Below are positions 17,462-25,238 of a DNA stretch of 64,000 nt, piece after piece. The notes under the pieces were generated by a model that worked only from the letters and a program-made list of their open reading frames with translations, made no database searches and had not been told where the DNA came from. Within the stretch, counting starts at the first letter, position 1. Every line of letters starts with the position of its first letter. The translations under genes were made by a program, and so were the position numbers. Source of the DNA: Saccharibacillus deserti. Its GTDB lineage: Bacteria; Bacillota; Bacilli; Paenibacillales; Paenibacillaceae. The stretch is taken from positions 248,001-312,000 of the forward strand of contig NZ_JABJVN010000004.1 in NCBI RefSeq assembly GCF_013618475.1, written 5' to 3'.

Positions 17462-18210
17462 TCCGGATAGAAAATGTCAAAAAATCATATACGTCCGACG
17501 TGCAGATCGGCCCTCTGAATATCCAAATTCCCAAAGCGGGACTGACGTCGCTGATCGGGCCGAACGGCGCGGGAAAGTCGACGGCGCTGCTGATGATCGG
17601 CCGGCTGCTCGATCTGGACGAAGGCCAGATCAGCGTGGCCAATCTGGATATCGCCACCTCCAAATCGCGGGACCTGGCGAAAATCTTGACCATTCTGCGG
17701 CAGGAGAACCATTTCGTGACGCGGCTTACGGTTAGGCAGCTGGCCGGATTCGGACGATTTCCGTATTCCAAAGGCCGATTGACGCAGCAGGACGAAGAAA
17801 TCGTCTCCAAGTATATCGACTTTCTGGATCTGACGGCGCTGGAACACCGGTATCTGGACGAGCTGTCCGGCGGCCAGCGGCAGCGGGCCTATGTCGCGAT
17901 GGTGCTCTGCCAGGAGACCGAATACGTGCTGCTCGACGAGCCGCTCAACAATCTGGACGTCGCGCGTTCCGTCCAGATGATGGAGCATCTGAAATACGCC
18001 GCCGCCGAGTTTGGCCGGACGATCCTGACCGTACTGCACGATATCAACTTCGCGGCCAAATATTCGGATCGGATCTGTGCGATGAAAAACGGGCAGATCG
18101 CGGCTTACGGAACGGTAGCGGAGATTATGCAGCCGGAGATTCTGACGGATATTTTCGAGACGAAGATCGAGATTATTCAGGGGCCTTATGGGCCGATTGC
18201 GGTGTATTGA
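17458..18210 (+). CDS. Siderophore ABC ATPase (FepC/YclP type)
   Basis: A 250-residue ATP-binding subunit. Walker A GPNGAGKST, Q-loop in LRQENHF, ABC signature LSGGQRQR, Walker B YVLLDEPLNN and the switch His in VLHDINFA are all intact. Its ATG overlaps the permease stop by four bases, so all four genes of the importer are coupled. Expression should follow iron limitation through the Fur box at 14174. Confidence 0.96.
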   Translation: MIRIENVKKSYTSDVQIGPLNIQIPKAGLTSLIGPNGAGKSTALLMIGRLLDLDEGQISVANLDIATSKSRDLAKILTILRQENHFVTRLTVRQLAGFGRFPYSKGRLTQQDEEIVSKYIDFLDLTALEHRYLDELSGGQRQRAYVAMVLCQETEYVLLDEPLNNLDVARSVQMMEHLKYAAAEFGRTILTVLHDINFAAKYSDRICAMKNGQIAAYGTVAEIMQPEILTDIFETKIEIIQGPYGPIAVY

Positions 18211-18334
18211 GGAGATCTGTTCGTTCTGGAAGAATGGCGACTGCGGGAGAAATTCGTTAGCCGATGCTTCCGATGTGCCTTTCTTCGAAAGGCTTTAGCC
18301 GGAATCAGAATCCCTCAAAAGATTGAAGATGAAC

Positions 18335-18370
18335 AAAAAAGGAGCGTCCATTAGCGGACGCTCCTTTTTT
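18335..18370. terminator. Bidirectional terminator between the siderophore operon and rlmCD-type gene
   Basis: AAAAAAGGAGCGTCC-attagc-GGACGCTCCTTTTTT; perfect 15-base arms, usable on both strands by the converging genes. Confidence 0.93.
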
Positions 18371-18420
18371 GGCTTATACTTCCGGATCCTCGGTGCCTGC
18401 GCACAGAGGATCGAGTCTCC

Positions 18421-20511
18421 TTAAGCTTCGCTTCGAACCAGCACCGTCACGCATTCCACCTGACTCGTCTGCGGGAACATATCCACCGGCTGTACCGATT
18501 GGATCTCGTAGCCGCCGTCGAGCAGCACTTTGCAGTCTTTGGCAAGCGTGGACGGGTTGCACGACACGTAGACGAATTTCTTCGGCTTCGCGCGCAGAAT
18601 CGTCTCCAGGAACTTGCGGTCCAGGCCGGCCCGCGGAGGATCGGCGACGATCACGTCCGGACGCAGGCCGTCTTTGGCCCAGCGCGGCAGCAGGTCTTCG
18701 GCTTCGCCTTCGAAGAAGGTCGCGTTATCCCGGCCGTTCTGCTCGGCGTTGCGCGCCGCGTCGGCGACGGCTTCCGGAAGCACTTCGATGCCGCGGACTT
18801 CGGCGGCGTAAGGCGCCAGCCACAGACCGATCGTACCGGTGCCGCAGTAGGCATCGACGACCGTTTCCTTGCCGGTGAGCGCGGCCGCGGCGCGGACGGT
18901 CTCGTACAGCTTGACCGTCTGCTCCGGGTTGAGCTGGAAGAACGCGCGCGGCGACAGCGTGAAGTTCAGATCGCCGAGCGATTCGTTCATCGCTTCGCTG
19001 CCCCACAGATGGATCATGCGCTCGCCGAAGACCAGCGGCGTCTTGAGCGGATTCACGTTGATCGACAAACCGCTCATTTCCGGCAGTTCGAGGCGCAAAC
19101 GCTCGATCAGTTCGTCCTGACGCGGCAGATCCGCCGTCTCGGTGACGAGCGTGACCTGGATCTCGCCGGACTGGAAGCCGCTGCGCACCACGATGGTGCG
19201 GACGCCTTTGCGCGTGCCGCTGTCTTTGATATCGCTGCGCCCGCCGCGGCTGTCGCCTTTGGACAGCGGCGTATTCAGCTCGCCGAGCACGGCCTTGACG
19301 CGGTCGATCGCGCGGTTGACCTGCGGATGCTGGATCGGACAGCCGCTGATATCGACGATCTCGTGGCTGCCGATCTCATAGAGACCGGCGACGATTTCGC
19401 TCTTGGAGCCCTTCACGTCGCGGCGCTCCACCTGCAGCTGCGCCTTGTTCCGATAGTCCCACGGACGGTCCATGCCAAGCGTCGGCTTGATCTTGAGATC
19501 GTTCAGATTGGCATAACGGCTGAACGCTTCGCGCACGATTTCAAGCTTGGCGCGCAGTTGGCCCGGATACGAAATATGCTGGATCTGGCAGCCTCCGCAG
19601 ATCCCGAATACGGGACAAGGCGGCTCTACCCGGTCAGGCGATTGCTTTTCCACTTCGACAAGCTTGGCCTTGAGGAATTTCTCGTGCGTCTCCAGCACTT
19701 CCGCTTTGACCACTTCGTTCGTAATCGCGCCGTCGATAAACACGGCTTTGCGGCGGAAGTAGCCGACGCCTTCGCCGTTGATCCCGATCCGCTTGATCGT
19801 GACGACGATGACGTCGCCCAACTTCACCTGCTCGGCATCCGACGCAGCGGACATCGGTTTGGATGCCCCGCCTGCGTACGGTTTCTTGCCCGGCACGGCG
19901 GCCGCGCTGTGCGGCTGCGCCGGTTTGGGCAGGCCCTGGACTCTCGCGCCGGCCGAACCCCGGAACCCGCTCGCTTCCGGACGGGTGCCCGCTGCCGTCG
20001 ACGGTTTCTCGCCGCGCTGCGCCGCGCTGCGGGCTTCTTTCACTTTGCCGCCCGCATACGGTTGGCCCGATGTCGGACCTCTGCCTTTGTCGCCCGCGTA
20101 CGGTTTGCCGGATGTGCTGCCGGTCACCGGCGCGCCTGCGGTCCGTTCGCTTTGACGCTTCTCGTAGCGCTCGCTTGGCGTAAGGCGCTGGCCCGATTCC
20201 GCCGGCTTGGCCGGGCGCGGCCCCGCAGAACGGCTTCCGCCTGCCGAACCGCCGCGTGCGCCGCGGTCGCTTCCCGCTCCCCCGGCCAATCGGCGCTGCG
20301 CGCCGGACAATTCCGTACGCTCGCCCTGCGCCGGACGGCTGCCCGCGGAAGCGGAGCCGCTTTTGGCGCTTTCCGGTTTGGCGCTGCGTTTGGCTGCCGG
20401 TTTCTTCTTCTTGCCGGAGCCGCTGTTTTTCTTCTCTTCTTTGGCCGTTAGAATCCTGCGTTCCTTACGGCTTGGCGCCGTCGATTTTTCTTTTTTTTCG
20501 CTCATTATCAT
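18421..20511 (-). CDS. 23S rRNA (uracil-5)-methyltransferase, RlmCD/RumA family, with long disordered N-terminal extension
   Basis: A 696-residue enzyme; family members are usually near 450-460. The first ~215 residues are Lys/Arg/Ser/Gly/Ala-rich and disordered, with KPYAG-type units recurring. The TRAM domain (about 226-285) is followed by a 4Fe-4S site (PCPVFGICGGCQIQH plus the later ISGC), then the SAM fold with DAYCGTGTIGLW and the catalytic SCNPSTLAKD. It should methylate uridine(s) of 23S rRNA. Start at 20511 has GGAG five bases upstream; 20505 is an alternative. A second copy lies at 58729-60507. The basic extension may bind rRNA; this is inference. Confidence 0.92.
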   Translation of the reverse strand: MIMSEKKEKSTAPSRKERRILTAKEEKKNSGSGKKKKPAAKRSAKPESAKSGSASAGSRPAQGERTELSGAQRRLAGGAGSDRGARGGSAGGSRSAGPRPAKPAESGQRLTPSERYEKRQSERTAGAPVTGSTSGKPYAGDKGRGPTSGQPYAGGKVKEARSAAQRGEKPSTAAGTRPEASGFRGSAGARVQGLPKPAQPHSAAAVPGKKPYAGGASKPMSAASDAEQVKLGDVIVVTIKRIGINGEGVGYFRRKAVFIDGAITNEVVKAEVLETHEKFLKAKLVEVEKQSPDRVEPPCPVFGICGGCQIQHISYPGQLRAKLEIVREAFSRYANLNDLKIKPTLGMDRPWDYRNKAQLQVERRDVKGSKSEIVAGLYEIGSHEIVDISGCPIQHPQVNRAIDRVKAVLGELNTPLSKGDSRGGRSDIKDSGTRKGVRTIVVRSGFQSGEIQVTLVTETADLPRQDELIERLRLELPEMSGLSINVNPLKTPLVFGERMIHLWGSEAMNESLGDLNFTLSPRAFFQLNPEQTVKLYETVRAAAALTGKETVVDAYCGTGTIGLWLAPYAAEVRGIEVLPEAVADAARNAEQNGRDNATFFEGEAEDLLPRWAKDGLRPDVIVADPPRAGLDRKFLETILRAKPKKFVYVSCNPSTLAKDCKVLLDGGYEIQSVQPVDMFPQTSQVECVTVLVRSEA

Positions 20512-20768
20512 TAACTCTCCATCTATATTAAAATTGGATACTGCTCGCATCGCTTGTCCAACGTCCGTCCGCATCGTTTCCGTGTTCACTATACCATTTT
20601 ACCGCAAAAAAAGAACCTGTTTCCGCCGCACATGCGCAAACTCCAAGCTGCCCGCCTTCCGAGAAAGTCCGGTTCGTTTGCGTATGTGCTCCTGCGAAAA
20701 AGATTCCCCAAGCGCTCTACTCGGTTAACGGCTGCCCGTACCGCTCACGGACCCGGCCGCCGTTGTGC

Positions 20769-21044
20769 CTACTCGTAACGTCCCGCCGCAAATAGCAGAA
20801 ACGCCAACCGCTCCCATTCCGCTTCCGACCGGCGCGCTGCGGACGATCCCGGCTCCCCGATCTCCGTCTCCTCCTGCCCGTGAGCACCGTCCTCGACCCA
20901 GGAAGCGATCCCCGCCAGATAGTCTTTCAGTGTGAGGTTCGCCCAATCTTCGGAATTCCGTTCCAGATCCCCGGTCAGCCGGCGTACGAATTCGATAAAG
21001 CCTTCCCGTCCCGTGACGGCCGCCAATTCCTCGTGAATATTCAT
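20769..21044 (-). CDS. Small DUF7660-like protein
   Basis: A 91-residue acidic soluble protein. Features that match the DUF7660 type: FVRRLTGDLERNSEDWANLTLKDYLAG in the first half and a Trp near the end before LAFLLFAAGRYE. AGGAGGG lies eight bases before the ATG at 21044; an upstream extension in frame has no RBS. No operon partner. Function unknown; related small proteins occur scattered near toxin-immunity and metabolic genes. The family name is from memory and needs a profile search. Confidence 0.6.
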   Translation of the reverse strand: MNIHEELAAVTGREGFIEFVRRLTGDLERNSEDWANLTLKDYLAGIASWVEDGAHGQEETEIGEPGSSAARRSEAEWERLAFLLFAAGRYE

Positions 21045-21127
21045 CTCTAACCCTCCTGATGCTTGAGCTTGTCCTACTTCACTTATCGGCTGACAGATGT
21101 ACGGATTGCAGGTAAAAAAAGGATTCC

Positions 21128-21163
21128 GCAAAAAAAGCCCCTCCGCCATCTGGCGAAAAGGGA
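21128..21163 (-). terminator. Terminator of the DUF2975/HTH pair
   Basis: On the minus strand CCCTTTTCGCCA-ga-TGGCGGAGGGG is followed by seven T residues. It lies about 60 bases after the HTH gene stop. Confidence 0.8.
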
Positions 21164-21223
21164 CTTGTCTGCCTTCAGGAAAAGCCCGGGCGCCGAAGCC
21201 CTGCGGGGCAGCCGCCCCGGTCG

Positions 21224-21457
21224 TTACTTCGCTTCTTCGTTTTCTTCGTCCATGTCCGCCCGGTATTCGAGCACATCGCCGGGCTGGCAGTCGAGCGCTT
21301 TGCAGATCGCTTCGAGCGTCGACAGCCGGACCGCTTTGGCTTTGCCGTTCTTGAGAATCGACAGATTGGCCATCGTAATGCCGATCCGTTCCGACAGTTC
21401 GGTGACGCTCATCTTGCGCTTGGCCAGCATGACATCGATATTGATAATAATCGCCAT
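21224..21457 (-). CDS. Small Cro/CI-type HTH regulator (YozG-like)
   Basis: A 77-residue single-domain DNA-binding protein. The HTH runs over LAKRKMSVTELSERIG and TMANLSILKNGKAKAVR, followed by STLEAICKALDCQPGDVLEY, typical of the XRE small-regulator family; an acidic tail follows. ATG at 21457 with GAGGTG upstream; a GTG three codons earlier is possible. Lies 10 bases after the DUF2975 gene, a pair common in Firmicutes. The tandem repeat at 21993-22016 in the operon promoter is a likely target. Confidence 0.9.
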   Translation of the reverse strand: MAIIINIDVMLAKRKMSVTELSERIGITMANLSILKNGKAKAVRLSTLEAICKALDCQPGDVLEYRADMDEENEEAK

Positions 21458-21467
21458 AGGTTTCACC

Positions 21468-21950
21468 TCAGACCGTCAATTCATTTTCAAGCTGGATCGC
21501 GATCGCTTCCTGAAGCAGCTTCTGGAGCACCGCCGCAAACACGGTAATGACGAGCGACGCGAATACGATCACCATCCCGATCACGATGATTCCCGGCGCA
21601 TCGTCGCGTTCCGCCATCAGATAGAAGAGCGGCATGCCCAGCGTAAACAGCCCGCCGACGCCCATTCCGCAGTACTTGATCTTTTTGAGCGCCTGCACGG
21701 CCAGATCCGAGAACGCTCGCCTGCGCTCGATATGGACCAGCAGCCGGAACGACTCGACCAGCGCCCAGTAGAAAGGAATGGACGCTGCGTACAGGTCGGT
21801 CCAGACCCAGATTCGGATCGAAGGACTCTCCGGATACAATTCCGCCGCAAAATTCCCGATCTCCGGCACCACGAAAATATAAATGGCCAGAATCGGCAGT
21901 CCGATCAGGATGACGGCCGCCTTCAGAAAAAGTGTGATTCCTCGCTGCAT
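21468..21950 (-). CDS. DUF2975 membrane protein
   Basis: A 160-residue protein with four membrane helices (about 8-30, 45-70, 95-115, 122-148). DUF2975 features: the SFRLLVHIERRRAFSDLAVQALKKIKY block between helices 2 and 3. GAGGGAAAGG precedes the ATG at 21950. It is always seen beside a small XRE regulator, as here; the pair probably forms a membrane-linked switch, but no function is established. The promoter upstream carries two tandem 12-bp repeats. Confidence 0.88.
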   Translation of the reverse strand: MQRGITLFLKAAVILIGLPILAIYIFVVPEIGNFAAELYPESPSIRIWVWTDLYAASIPFYWALVESFRLLVHIERRRAFSDLAVQALKKIKYCGMGVGGLFTLGMPLFYLMAERDDAPGIIVIGMVIVFASLVITVFAAVLQKLLQEAIAIQLENELTV

Positions 21951-21992
21951 AACCTTTCCCTCACTTGTCAATTGGATTGGATTTGCTTTGAG

Positions 21993-22016
21993 TTTATCGT
22001 TTTATTTATCGTTTTG
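21993..22016 (-). repeat. Tandem 12-bp repeats over the DUF2975-HTH promoter
   Basis: TTTATCGTTTTA (21993-22004) directly followed by TTTATCGTTTTG (22005-22016). On the minus strand they sit inside a promoter TTGCAA-17-TAAACT. Placement fits an operator for the small HTH protein encoded in the operon. Confidence 0.6.
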
Positions 22017-22053
22017 CAATAAATAATTATCGAATAATATTGTTTTGAAACAA

Positions 22054-22111
22054 AAAATCTCTTTGATTGGCAGGGAGAACTGTACGGAGCTCCTGCCCGG
22101 ATCAAAGAGAA
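22054..22111 (-). terminator. Terminator of the SDR gene
   Basis: CTCTTTGAT (22061-22069) pairs with ATCAAAGAG (22103-22111), with an inner CAGG/CCTG stem; on the minus strand it ends in six T residues. It lies about 50 bases after the SDR stop codon. Confidence 0.85.
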
Positions 22112-22158
22112 GTTTAGCTTGCAGTCTGCTTTTAAGGAAAGTGTAGGCGAACGTAAAC

Positions 22159-22917
22159 TCAGTAAGCCGTCCAGCCCGCGTCCGCCGTCAGCGTGACGCC
22201 GTTGACGAAGCTCGAATCGTCGGAGCCGAGGAACAGCGCCACTTTGGCGATCTCGTCCGCTTCGCCGATCCGCGGGTTGATGCCCATGCCGATCATGGCG
22301 CGCTCCATCCCGAATTCGTTCGGCTGGCCCATGGTCGCGGAGATATTGGTCGCCACGCCGCCCGGAGCGATCGCGTTGCAGCGGATGCCTTTGACCGCGT
22401 ATTGGAAGCCGACGTTTTTGGTCAGGCCGACCACCGCGTGCTTGGACGCCGTGTACGCCGCTCCCGCGCGCGAGCCGTTCAATCCGCCCGCCGAAGCGAC
22501 GTTGACGATGACGCCCTGGCCTTTTTCGAGGAAGATCGGCAGCGCTTTGCGGATCGCCCGCATCGGACCGGTCGTATTGATCGCGAAGACGCGCTCCCAC
22601 AGCTCGTCGGTCAGATCGCCCGCCGGCGTGAAGCCGTCCATGATGCCCGCGTTGTTGACCAGGATATCGAGCGTGCCGTATTTTTCTACCGTATGGTCGA
22701 TCAGCTGCCGGATATCGTCTTCGGAAGTGACGTTCGTTTTGATCGCAAACGCCTCGCCGCCCGCATCCTTGATCTCCTGCGCAACCGTCTCCGCCGCTTC
22801 GAGATTGATGTCCGATACCGCCACTTTGGCGCCTTCCGCCGCATACAGGATCGCGATGCTGCGTCCCATGCCCGATGCCGCGCCCGTTACGATTGCCGTT
22901 TTGCCCTGAAGTTTCAT
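22159..22917 (-). CDS. Short-chain dehydrogenase/reductase (classical SDR)
   Basis: A 252-residue NAD(P)-dependent oxidoreductase. TGAASGMG (about 11-18) binds the cofactor; Asp in SDIN (about 36) suggests NAD(H) preference; NNAG near 87; Ser in NVASAGG and the YTASK pair form the active site. GGGAGG lies before the ATG. It diverges from the TetR gene at 23120, with which it shares a 200-base region holding a repeated CAAATGTTCATTA element. The substrate is unknown; relatives act on glucose, 3-oxoacyl or secondary alcohols. Confidence 0.93.
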   Translation of the reverse strand: MKLQGKTAIVTGAASGMGRSIAILYAAEGAKVAVSDINLEAAETVAQEIKDAGGEAFAIKTNVTSEDDIRQLIDHTVEKYGTLDILVNNAGIMDGFTPAGDLTDELWERVFAINTTGPMRAIRKALPIFLEKGQGVIVNVASAGGLNGSRAGAAYTASKHAVVGLTKNVGFQYAVKGIRCNAIAPGGVATNISATMGQPNEFGMERAMIGMGINPRIGEADEIAKVALFLGSDDSSFVNGVTLTADAGWTAY

Positions 22918-22958
22918 CGTTTGGCCTCCCGTTTCCTTATTTGAGTATCGTTCGTCAA

Positions 22959-23075
22959 CAAATGTTCATTAAATGTCGGCAAATTTAGTATAATCAATCA
23001 TAGACAGCACCTACAATCGGTAAAAGAAAGCGCTTTTGTACATTAATGGACAGGCCAGCAGGCAAATGTTCATTA
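22959..23075. promoter_or_regulatory. Shared SDR/TetR control region with a 13-bp direct repeat
   Basis: CAAATGTTCATTA occurs at 22959-22971 and exactly again at 23063-23075, one near each divergent start. A TATAAT at 22989-22994 (plus strand) lies between them. The repeat is a good candidate operator for the TetR protein encoded at 23120. Confidence 0.6.
23025..23038. promoter_or_regulatory. Candidate cre site (CcpA)
   Basis: AGAAAGCGCTTTTG contains the palindrome AAAGCGCTTT and matches the catabolite-response element TGAAAGCGCTTTCA in 11 of 14 positions. It sits between the divergent SDR and TetR genes. Sequence match only. Confidence 0.45.
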
Positions 23076-23119
23076 GAAGGCGGGCACGATTGCGTACGTA
23101 CAATCAAGGAGGCACGAAG

Positions 23120-23773
23120 ATGAAAAATCGGTTCACGGATTCCGCGGGCAGCGGGCCTCTCTCGCAGACCGACCGCCGGGTTCGCAAGTCCAAGCAGGCG
23201 CTCAAAGAAACGCTGATCGCCCTGATGCACGAACGCGACTTCAAGGAAATCTCGATTACCGATCTGGTAAGCGGCGCCGACCTCAATCGCGGGACCTTCT
23301 ACAACCATTACCGGGACAAAGAACAGCTGCTGGCCGAAACGGTCGAAGACGCCATGGTCGACCTGATCGCCTCGTTCCGGGAACCCTATCTGCGATCCGA
23401 TTCTTTTGCCTTGAAAGAACTGACCGCACCGGGCATCAAAATTTTCGAACATGTGCACCGCCACGCCGCTTTTTACAGGCTGATCGTCGAATCGCAGGCG
23501 CTGCCCGGCCTGGCGGACCGGATCTGCGGCGTCATCAAAGAGCTGAGCCTGCACGATCTGGAAGCCCAAGGCCACAATCCCCGGATCGACCGCGAACTGT
23601 ACGCCGGTTATCAGGCCTACGCGATCTGGGGCATGATTCTGGAGTGGATCAAAGGCGGCTACGCCTATACGCCGGAGTATATGGCCGGGCAGCTGCTGGA
23701 GTATATCCGCAGTCTGCCGACGGACGTCGTATACCGCACCGGCGGCGCCAGCCGAAGCGAAACGGATGCGTAA
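23120..23773 (+). CDS. TetR-family regulator
   Basis: A 217-residue repressor. The HTH lies over ALKETLIALMHERDFKEISITDLVSGADLNRGTFYNHYRDKEQLL (about 25-70, split by the usual turn), with the TetR mark FYNHYRDKE. The C-terminal ligand domain is of the TetR_C type found with HMM names like TetR_C_7. ATG at 23120 follows AAGGAGG; an earlier in-frame ATG at 23036 lies in the operator region and lacks an RBS. It most likely controls the divergent SDR gene; the inducer is unknown. Confidence 0.93.
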   Translation: MKNRFTDSAGSGPLSQTDRRVRKSKQALKETLIALMHERDFKEISITDLVSGADLNRGTFYNHYRDKEQLLAETVEDAMVDLIASFREPYLRSDSFALKELTAPGIKIFEHVHRHAAFYRLIVESQALPGLADRICGVIKELSLHDLEAQGHNPRIDRELYAGYQAYAIWGMILEWIKGGYAYTPEYMAGQLLEYIRSLPTDVVYRTGGASRSETDA

Positions 23774-23893
23774 ACGGCAGGCGTGTATGGAATCCGGACA
23801 TGCCAAAAACCCCGCTTCACCGGAAAAGTTCCGGCGTAAGCAGGGCGGATTCGGATCCGATCGATGCCGTTACGGCCCCGGGAGCGGCTGCGT

Positions 23894-24589
23894 TTATCCG
23901 CTCTTGGCGCGGCGTCGGTTCTTCATGCGGGTCTCGGACGGCACATACGGCGATACGCTCTCATCCATGCGCGTCATCCAGACGTAAATGAGCAGACCGA
24001 GAATCGGGATCAAGCCGAGCAGCGCCATCGCCTGAGGCAGCGAACGCCGGCGCGATCCCGTATAGATCGCATAGACGGACAGCAGGGTCAGCAGACCGAA
24101 ATCGATCGTCATGACATGAACGAAATGCGACGTACGGAACGCTTCCGCATATACGCCCAGGTCGCCCAAGGCAAGTCCCCAGACCATGACGGACAGCGTC
24201 AGCACGAAGAGAACGGCGTGCGTGACCGACGATTCGGCCGTGCGGCGCAGCTTCTCGGGCAGACGCAGATCGTGCGAACCGGCATGCGTCGCCGAAGTCA
24301 GAATATAATAAGGCAGCAGTGCGAACACGCCCAATGCGAAAGACAGCAGTACGAACGGCCAGGCCGGTACCTTGCGGTCATCGTGGCGCAGCAGCATGCA
24401 GGCAAACGTCAGCGGAAACAGACCGAGCAGGGTAAACACGGCCAGCAGCGAAGGTTCATCGGACTGCAGTCTGAGTAGGGAACGGAGCCACGGATCTTCC
24501 CCACCGTCCGCTCCGGGCGCAAAAAACAGCGCGTACACGATGAAGGCCAGCCAGACGACGAGCAGCAGCACTCGGGAAACGCGGGTCAT
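23894..24589 (-). CDS. Uncharacterised seven-helix membrane protein
   Basis: A 231-residue integral membrane protein with about six to seven helices (near 5-25, 47-67, 80-100, 120-145, 160-180, 188-208) and a very basic tail (MKNRRRAKSG). I do not recognise a family. The ATG at 24589 has AAAGG ten bases upstream; a GTG at 24598 is an alternative. The long first outside loop holds GADGGEDPWLRS. It stands alone between the TetR gene and a gene-poor stretch. Confidence 0.75.
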   Translation of the reverse strand: MTRVSRVLLLVVWLAFIVYALFFAPGADGGEDPWLRSLLRLQSDEPSLLAVFTLLGLFPLTFACMLLRHDDRKVPAWPFVLLSFALGVFALLPYYILTSATHAGSHDLRLPEKLRRTAESSVTHAVLFVLTLSVMVWGLALGDLGVYAEAFRTSHFVHVMTIDFGLLTLLSVYAIYTGSRRRSLPQAMALLGLIPILGLLIYVWMTRMDESVSPYVPSETRMKNRRRAKSG

Positions 24590-24920
24590 GGCGGTCACAC
24601 CTTTCTCTGGGAATGGGGGGAAGGGTCGGCTCAGCCGGTTCCCGCTTATGCGGCTGCGGCTCTACTCCTCATTACCCGTATCTGCGCATCTTGGCAAGCA
24701 AGCTTCCGGAAAAAGATCGCCGATCCGGGAAGAATCTTCGAATCCGCACAGCAAAAAGACATCCGCGCGGAGAAGGAGACGCGAATGCCTTCGGCTGTAA
24801 CGAAAGGATGGATCGCGGGGAAAAGTCTGCCTTGAGGGGACCGTCGGAGAAACGTGCCGTTCCTCCACCGGGTACAGCACTTTCACTGTATCACCCCCTA
24901 ATGAACATTTTCTGAACAAT

Positions 24921-24968
24921 GGACTCCTTTTTTATGGCCTCACAGCTGTGTGCAAAAAAAAGGAGTCC
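24921..24968. repeat. Inverted repeat with nested palindrome
   Basis: GGACTCCTTTTTT (24921-24933) pairs with AAAAAAGGAGTCC (24956-24968); inside is the 10-bp palindrome CACAGCTGTG (24941-24950). G/C bases are outside and A/T inside, the reverse of a normal terminator. Confidence 0.7.
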
Positions 24969-24981
24969 GCGAAGCGCAGCC

Positions 24982-25020
24982 CTCTTCTTTTGATCTCTTC
25001 TTTTGATCTCTTCTTTTAAT
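24982..25020. repeat. Three tandem 13-bp repeats
   Basis: Unit CTCTTCTTTTGAT at 24982-24994 and 24995-25007, then a third copy with one change (G to A) at 25008-25020. No gene covers it. Confidence 0.85.
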
Positions 25021-25238
25021 CCCCGCATTCCGCAGGCTTGGCCGCGTTTGAACAAGGGCGATTTTTCGTTTTCAAGAACTGATCGCAGGCGGCAGACCCT
25101 CTTTTTTTCAGTCGAAACGTTTTCGCATACAGACACCACCGCTTTTCCGTGTTAAACTATAAAATCTATAACTCGCTCTCTTTCGGAACGAACCGAAAAA
25201 AGACGGGGCATGGCATTATTCGATAGCGGAGGGAACTT

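Larger units (their letters stand above)
24600..25238. other. Gene-poor stretch of about 640 bases
   Basis: No convincing gene. It holds a nested hairpin (24921-24968), three tandem 13-bp repeats (24982-25020) and, close to its right end, the AT-rich promoter of sstT (TATAAA near 25159). Two open frames on the minus strand (24662-24919 and 24891-25139) have odd composition and cross these repeats, so I do not call them. Confidence 0.6.

Noticed and set aside
18499..20451. A 650-codon plus-strand frame opposite the first rRNA methyltransferase
   Set aside because: Shadow caused by GC-rich third positions; no domain recognised.
24662..25139. Two short minus-strand frames in the gap before sstT
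   Set aside because: They cross the hairpin and tandem 13-bp repeats, lack good RBS and show no family marks.
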